DNA from: an uncultured Clostridia bacterium
GTDB lineage: Bacteria > Bacillota > Clostridia > TANB77 > CAG-508
Length of the DNA: 19,527 nucleotides
Assembly (NCBI GenBank): GCA_948896235.1
Contig: CAQUUC010000002.1
Span: 72,645-92,171 of the forward strand
Reading direction: 5' to 3'
Position 1 is the first letter of the stretch. Every line of letters starts with the position of its first letter. The notes under the pieces are model-generated. The model was not told the DNA's origin. It saw only the letters and a program-made list of their open reading frames with translations, and searched no databases. Made by a program: the position numbers and the translations under genes. This document shows positions 15,983 through 19,527 of the stretch, piece by piece.

Positions 15983-16447
15983 TTATACAAATTTATTAGT
16001 TATCCGTATCTCGTCTGGTTCAATAACTTTTAAACATTCTTCTATAAAAGACATTTGTAAGTCTTCTTCAACTACTAGTTTAATAAAACAATATCTATCT
16101 GCACATACTGATATTAGCCTTACATTTTGTGGTTCTGACATTATAACCTTCTTAAATATTTGATCTAATCGCTTTAATATGAATTTATTAGCCATTTTAG
16201 TATAAAATCCTTTTTGAGCATTTTTAGGAATATACCTTTCTTTTATACTTTGCTCATTTATAGTAAAATCCCCATTAAATAATGTTAGTATAATGTCTCT
16301 TTTATTACTCATTTGAGTAATAATTCTTCCCACTTCTTCCTTATGCAATATATTTATACTATCTTTACTAATTTCTAAGTTTCCTCTTAATTGTGATAAT
16401 ATTAATTCGTCAATTTCTTTGACTCGCTTATTTTCTTGTTTTAACAT
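15983..16447 (-). CDS. Hypothetical protein, 154 residues (148 if the terminal CGGA shifts frame)
   Basis: ATG 16447 follows AAGGAGG. The product begins MLKQENKRVKEIDELILSQL, is rich in charged residues, and carries two cysteines in ISVCADRYC-FIKLVVEEDL near residue 120. No membrane segment, signal or known domain is recognised. It sits between the truncated SpoVD/PBP fragment and the HTH pair, upstream of murE. Near the end the frame reads GAG ATA CGG ATA ACT. Literal decoding adds RITNKFV before TAA; a +1 shift at CGG would instead put GGA next and stop immediately at TAA (16000-16002), giving ...EPDEIG. Confidence 0.75.
   Translation of the reverse strand: MLKQENKRVKEIDELILSQLRGNLEISKDSINILHKEEVGRIITQMSNKRDIILTLFNGDFTINEQSIKERYIPKNAQKGFYTKMANKFILKRLDQIFKKVIMSEPQNVRLISVCADRYCFIKLVVEEDLQMSFIEECLKVIEPDEIRITNKFV
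16003..16006 (-). other. In-frame CGGA followed by a stop in the +1 frame
   Basis: The minus strand reads ATA CGG ATA. Skipping the C gives ATA GGA TAA, so a shift ends the protein one codon later. It is the only in-frame CGG in the AT-rich genes not at a clear frame break, and it too is followed by A. Both readings are possible. Confidence 0.5.
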
Positions 16448-16527
16448 TTTTCCTCCTTTTATTATAATATTTAATATTGTAATTTAAAATTTTTGCAAAA
16501 TCTATCGAAATTTGACACTTATCAAAA

Positions 16528-16833
16528 TTAATATATATCTACACTTATTTTAGAACCTTTATTTACTTTTATTCCTGGTTTTGGTGTTTGTTCTTTTATT
16601 ATTATTTCTTCAATTTTCAAATTTTCTGTTACTTCTATGTTTGTCTCTATTTCCAATCCCACTTCTTTTAATGCTTTTTTGGCGTCGATATAATTCATTT
16701 CTCTTATTTCTGGCACTTCAACTTCTTCTTGGTTGTCTATTTCTTCTTCCTTATCCTTTTGTAACTCTAAATATGGAAGCACCTCTCCTAAAACTTGCCC
16801 TCCTACTGGTGCTGCAACAGCACCTCTTTGGGT
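16528..16833 (-). pseudogene. 3' end of a SpoVD/PBP2-type penicillin-binding protein with PASTA domain, 5' part missing
   Basis: From about 16830 to the TAA at 16528 the frame encodes RGAVAAPVGGQVLGEVLPYL, the end of a class B PBP transpeptidase domain. A linker rich in Glu (KDKEEEIDNQEEVEVPE) and a PASTA domain (MNYIDAKKALKEVGLEIET ... TPKPGIKVNKGSKISVDIY) follow. In Firmicutes spoVD/pbpB lies just upstream of murE, as here. No start or transpeptidase core precedes it; the frame runs on into unrelated residues and meets a stop near 16920, beside the recombinase gene. It looks like a chromosomal gene cut by insertion of the recombinase-bearing element. The promoter and N-terminus must lie elsewhere, probably beyond the right edge. 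Confidence 0.75.
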
Positions 16834-16938
16834 AATTATAACAACACAAAATAAATATTTGATGTAAATGCAAATTTTCCAAATGAATATTATGTCTAAA
16901 TTACATATTTTTTAAATGAACCCAGTAAAAGTTCTTTC
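16834..16938. other. Probable junction (attachment-site half) between the PBP gene and a serine-recombinase element
   Basis: This 105-base gap separates the truncated PBP frame from the 3' end of the recombinase gene. Large serine recombinases usually sit beside their own attachment site, so one element end should be here. No core can be defined without the other end or an empty site. Confidence 0.45.
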
Positions 16939-18645
16939 TTAAGCCATCTTTTTAAAAATATTTACTTTATTATTCTCTATGTACTCTAAACATCTTTTAA
17001 ATTCATCTTCAAATTTAAACTTTATTTTTATATCTCCATTTTCTTTTACATATATACAATCTATTAGTTCCATCATTATATCTCTTGATAATTCATTAAT
17101 GCCTTTTTGTTCTCTAAATTTCTCTATCCATTCATTACTATTTATACTTTGTCTTTCATATTTTTGCTTTTCATTTTCTAATCTTTCTATATTTTTCTTC
17201 AATCTTTCTATATCAATTTCATATTTTTGCTTATATTCTAAGTATTCCTCTCTTGTTATATCATTATTTTTCCAATCTTCGTATAACCTCATTTTAAAAT
17301 TAGATATTTTAAAAATTTCATTTTGTTTTTCTACAATCATATTATCTATTATCTGTGGGCGAGTAATGCTTTCCCCTACATCATTTATCTGTTTTACAAT
17401 TTCTTCTGTATTAATTAACAAATTAATATGTAAATTAATGGCTTGCAAAACTGCTTGACTTAAGTTTTCCACTTTAATAGAATGTTTGGTACATAAATTA
17501 TTTGACTTTTTTCTATAGGTGCTACAAATATAATATTCATATTTGCTACCGCTTTTATTGGTACTGCTTTTTTTGTTCATTGCTCTTTTGCAATCTGCAC
17601 ACTTTAGAAAGCCTGCCCATACTGATAATTCCTGTGTTTTTTGAGATACCTTTGTATCTCTTCTAGATAGTTCTTGTGCTTTTTCAAAAGTTTCTTTATC
17701 AATTATTGGATCATGCGTATTTTCTACTTTTACCCATTCTTCTTTTGGGACTGCCTCTACTTTATGTATTTTGTAACTCTTCGTTCTTCTTTTCCCTTGA
17801 ACAGTATTACCTATATAAATTTCATTATTTAAAATATTTCGCACTGTAGATGGTGTCCAAGTATATGTATTATCTCGTATTCCATAGTTATTATAATTTT
17901 GTCCTAATTCTAGCTTCTTATGTCCTGTAGGATTTAAAATACCTAAATCATTTAGTCTGTGGCAAATTGCTATTTTTCCTACCCCTTCGTTTACATTCCA
18001 ATTAAATATTTTTCTTACTATATCTGCTGCTACTTCATCAATTACTAATTTATGCTTATCTTTTTCATCTTTGATATAGCCATAAGATGGAAATGCTCCT
18101 ATAAACTCTCCTTTTTTCTTTTTTCCATTTAAAGATGTTCTAATTTTTATTGATGTATCTCGGCAATATTCATCATTAATTAGATTTTTAAATGGTACTA
18201 ATATTGTATTTGTACTGGCTGGATTTTTAAAACTATCTACTGAATCGTTAATGGCAATAAATCTTATATTAAATAATGGAAAAACTTGCTCTATATAATT
18301 TCCAACTTCTATATAGTTTCTTCCAAGTCTTGATAAATCTTTTACAATTACACAATTAATACTTCCGTTTCTCATATCTTCTAGTAACCTTTGAAATGAA
18401 GGTCTATTAAAATCTGTTCCTGTAAATCCATCATCTATATAAGTATCATAAACTATCAAATCATCATGTTCTTCTATAAATTCGTTTAATAGTGTCTTTT
18501 GGCTTGTTACACTATTACTTTCTTGCTTTTCTGTTCCATTGTCTGAATCTTCTTGCGAAAGTCTTATATATAATGCAACTGACCATATTTTATTCTTTAT
18601 ACTCTTATTTTCAATAGTAGTATATCTTGATTTTCTTCCTGCCAT
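16939..18645 (-). CDS. Large serine recombinase (site-specific integrase/transposon resolvase type)
   Basis: The 568-residue protein catalyses integration and excision by double-strand breaks through a serine intermediate. The resolvase domain has YIRLSQED (catalytic Ser30), DDGFTGTDFNRPSFQRLLED and VKDLSRLGRNYIEVG. The Recombinase domain follows (GAFPSYGYIKD, ATP-independent fold, TWTPSTVRNILNNEIYIGN), then a zinc ribbon (LKCADCKRAM ... YYICSTYRKKS...CTKH) and a long coiled coil (residues about 455-510, ERLKKNIERLENEKQKYERQ). This is the layout of TnpX-like enzymes of Clostridia elements. ATG 18645 follows AGGAGG. It lies at the border of a truncated PBP gene and probably inserted the element there. 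The one CGGA in it is out of frame (AAC GGA) and harmless. Confidence 0.95.
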   Translation of the reverse strand: MAGRKSRYTTIENKSIKNKIWSVALYIRLSQEDSDNGTEKQESNSVTSQKTLLNEFIEEHDDLIVYDTYIDDGFTGTDFNRPSFQRLLEDMRNGSINCVIVKDLSRLGRNYIEVGNYIEQVFPLFNIRFIAINDSVDSFKNPASTNTILVPFKNLINDEYCRDTSIKIRTSLNGKKKKGEFIGAFPSYGYIKDEKDKHKLVIDEVAADIVRKIFNWNVNEGVGKIAICHRLNDLGILNPTGHKKLELGQNYNNYGIRDNTYTWTPSTVRNILNNEIYIGNTVQGKRRTKSYKIHKVEAVPKEEWVKVENTHDPIIDKETFEKAQELSRRDTKVSQKTQELSVWAGFLKCADCKRAMNKKSSTNKSGSKYEYYICSTYRKKSNNLCTKHSIKVENLSQAVLQAINLHINLLINTEEIVKQINDVGESITRPQIIDNMIVEKQNEIFKISNFKMRLYEDWKNNDITREEYLEYKQKYEIDIERLKKNIERLENEKQKYERQSINSNEWIEKFREQKGINELSRDIMMELIDCIYVKENGDIKIKFKFEDEFKRCLEYIENNKVNIFKKMA

Positions 18646-18679
18646 TAGCTTCCTCCTTATACGTGCTCCATTGCAAATG

Positions 18680-18842
18680 TCAGCCTTTTTTGTATTTTTG
18701 TTTTAAAATATTTACCATACATTTATTAAATACTTTGTTTGTATCGGAATATTCCATTTCTACAGTAGTATCTCCGGACTTTTATTTGATATGGATGCTT
18801 TGTATTTAATAAATATTGGATAACCTTATTTTTTTCTTTCAA
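18680..18842 (-). CDS. Small protein upstream of the recombinase, with a +1 frameshift at CGGA
   Basis: Neither literal frame is convincing alone, but together they give 53 residues. TTG 18842, nine bases from GAGAGG, starts MKEKNKVIQYLLNTKHPYQI; at codon 23 the frame reads GTC CGG AGA. Skipping C gives GTC GGA GAT ACT ACT, so the protein continues KVGDTTVEMEYSDTNKVFN and ends in NILKQKYKKG before TGA at 18680. The combined product reads as a compact domain, with a predicted beta hairpin VGDTTVEMEY followed by a helix. Short genes of this kind commonly precede serine recombinases in Clostridia elements, though I cannot name the family. It ends 34 bases before the recombinase ATG and was probably co-transcribed with it. 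Confidence 0.65.
18773..18776 (-). other. In-frame CGGA, +1 frameshift site in the small element gene
   Basis: The minus strand reads AAA GTC CGG AGA TAC, and the literal frame ends 16 codons after CGG. Skipping the C gives AAA GTC GGA GAT ACT and stays open to a stop next to the recombinase. The site shows the same signature as in the chromosomal genes, but in a mobile element. Confidence 0.7.
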
Positions 18843-18906
18843 AATCTTATACCTCTCAAATTTCTTTTTCTTAAGTTTATTAGTTTTAAAAAATTTTATT
18901 ACTAAT

Positions 18907-19089
18907 TTATCTCTTACTAGGTATATGTAATCCTTTTATAAAAAGTTGAAAAATTTTTATAAAATTTCTTAAACTTTCTTCATAATGTATACAAAAGGTA
19001 TAATTTTTAGGAAAATCACAGAACCAAAAAGGTATGATTAAAATTTCTTTACGCTTTAATGCCTCGTCTTTGTATGGAATGTTTAGCAA
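18907..19089 (-). CDS. Doubtful small open frame, possibly a gene remnant
   Basis: Sixty codons are open from a TTG at 19089 to a TAA, encoding LNIPYKDEALKRKE, IPFWFCDFPKNYTF and a Lys-rich end. No ribosome site precedes the TTG, and an inverted repeat starts directly upstream. The codon pattern is plausible, but it may be the remnant of a longer gene or chance. I recognise no family. The remaining bases of 18843-18906 are AT-rich with nothing clear. Confidence 0.25.
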   Translation of the reverse strand: MLNIPYKDEALKRKEILIIPFWFCDFPKNYTFCIHYEESLRNFIKIFQLFIKGLHIPSKR

Positions 19090-19092
19090 AGC

Positions 19093-19140
19093 TTTTTAAT
19101 TTAATAGAAATTTAGTAGAACTTTCCTATTAAATTAAAAA
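19093..19140. repeat. Perfect 15-bp inverted repeat
   Basis: TTTTTAATTTAATAG (19093-19107) is the exact complement of 19126-19140, with an 18-base loop. It abuts the next hairpin and may act as a second terminator for the LPXTG gene or form an element-end structure. Confidence 0.75.
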
Positions 19141-19181
19141 TAACTAGAAATTAGCTCCTACTAACTTCTAGTTACTTTTTT
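19136..19181. terminator. Terminator after the LPXTG gene
   Basis: TAACTAGAA (19141-19149) pairs with TTCTAGTTA (19166-19174), extended by four further pairs past one mismatch. T runs lie on both sides, so it can work on either strand. On the minus strand it follows the LPXTG stop by about 50 bases. Confidence 0.8.
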
Positions 19182-19225
19182 ATTTAAATTTAATTTGTAA
19201 TATCAAAATCTAATTTGTATGTACA

Positions 19226-19527
19226 TTATTTTCTTAGTCGTTTTTCTTTTATAAATACATACACTCCCATTATAATAATTATACATAGTAATAATATTGC
19301 TATTATCATTATTATATTATTATTATTACCTGTTTGTGGTAACTTTCCTGTTGCTGTATTTTCTCCATTGTTGTTATCTCCTATAATTTGGTTTGTATTT
19401 ATATCTGGTTTTTGATCCTCACCTGGTTTTTGGTCCTCACCTGGTTTTTGATCCTCACCTGGTTTTTGATCTTCACCTGGTTTTTGATCTTCACCTGGTT
19501 TTTGATCTTCACCTGGTTTTTGATCTT
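19226..19527 (-). CDS. C-terminal part of a sortase-anchored (LPXTG) surface protein
   Basis: The frame is open from the right edge to TAA at 19226 (100 codons in the window; the N-terminus is outside). It encodes repeats of DQKPGE, a short spacer (DINTNQIIGDNNGENTATG) and a complete wall-sorting signal: KLPQTG, a hydrophobic stretch (NIIMIIAILLLCIIIIMGVY) and the basic tail KEKRLRK. Sortase would cut between T and G and attach the protein to peptidoglycan. The proline-rich repeats would span the wall. The ligand-binding part is not visible. It may be cargo of the recombinase element or a neighbouring chromosomal gene; the window cannot tell. Confidence 0.93.
   Translation of the reverse strand, partial: DQKPGEDQKPGEDQKPGEDQKPGEDQKPGEDQKPGEDQKPDINTNQIIGDNNNGENTATGKLPQTGNNNNIIMIIAILLLCIIIIMGVYVFIKEKRLRK
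19407..19527 (-). repeat. Tandem 18-bp units encoding DQKPGE
   Basis: Nearly seven units of 18 bases run to the window edge, differing at two positions. They encode the wall-spanning repeat of the LPXTG protein and continue beyond the window. Confidence 0.95.

Noticed and set aside
16979..17458. 159-residue plus-strand frame inside the recombinase gene
   Set aside because: Shadow of the coiled-coil end of the recombinase; no ribosome site or protein-like composition.

Overview
The window reads as AT-rich chromosomal DNA from an uncultured, gut-type member of the Clostridia. The evidence is strongly A/T-biased codons, AGGAGG ribosome sites, sigma-A promoters, a Clostridia-type SCIFF peptide gene, an LPXTG surface protein, and a cell-wall gene cluster in Clostridia-like order with a meso-DAP-type MurE. 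Almost every gene is on the minus strand. The exact lineage cannot be read from the sequence.

Layout, left to right. 1-862 is the 5' part of a coiled-coil protein ending in KPEGP repeats. 1057-2457 is trmFO. 2542-2688 is a SCIFF (six cysteines in forty-five residues) ranthipeptide precursor that is not in the ORF predictions and has no radical-SAM maturase beside it. 2861-3157 is an unrecognised 98-residue gene of unusually high G+C. 3231-6532 is one SNF2 helicase gene carrying two +1 frameshifts. 6600-7341 holds two tandem plus-strand modules that look like type I toxin-antitoxin systems, each with a convergent antisense RNA driven from a duplicated 44-bp repeat. topA and a DUF6514-like gene follow. 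Then comes the cell-wall cluster, transcribed murE, mraY, ftsW/spoVE, murG; murD and murF are absent from it. Two divergent HTH regulators and an unknown gene precede murE. Next is the 3' end (PASTA domain) of a SpoVD/PBP2-type gene, cut off next to a large serine recombinase. The right end is the tail of an LPXTG-anchored protein with DQKPGE repeats.

The most striking feature is a recurring frameshift. Five times, in four genes (the SNF2 gene twice, ftsW, mraY, and a small gene upstream of the recombinase), the reading frame is restored only if one C is skipped just before a GGA glycine codon. In every case the in-frame codon at the break is CGG followed by A. The only other in-frame CGG in the AT-rich genes also reads CGGA, and there a +1 shift leads directly to a stop. 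No other in-frame CGG was found in the AT-rich genes, while CGGA occurring in other frames causes no break. This suggests that CGGA is read as a four-base glycine codon, or that CGG is a starved codon provoking a +1 shift. A sequence-specific read or consensus error is the main alternative.

Both ends of the window lie in short tandem repeats, so it may be a whole assembly contig broken at repeats.
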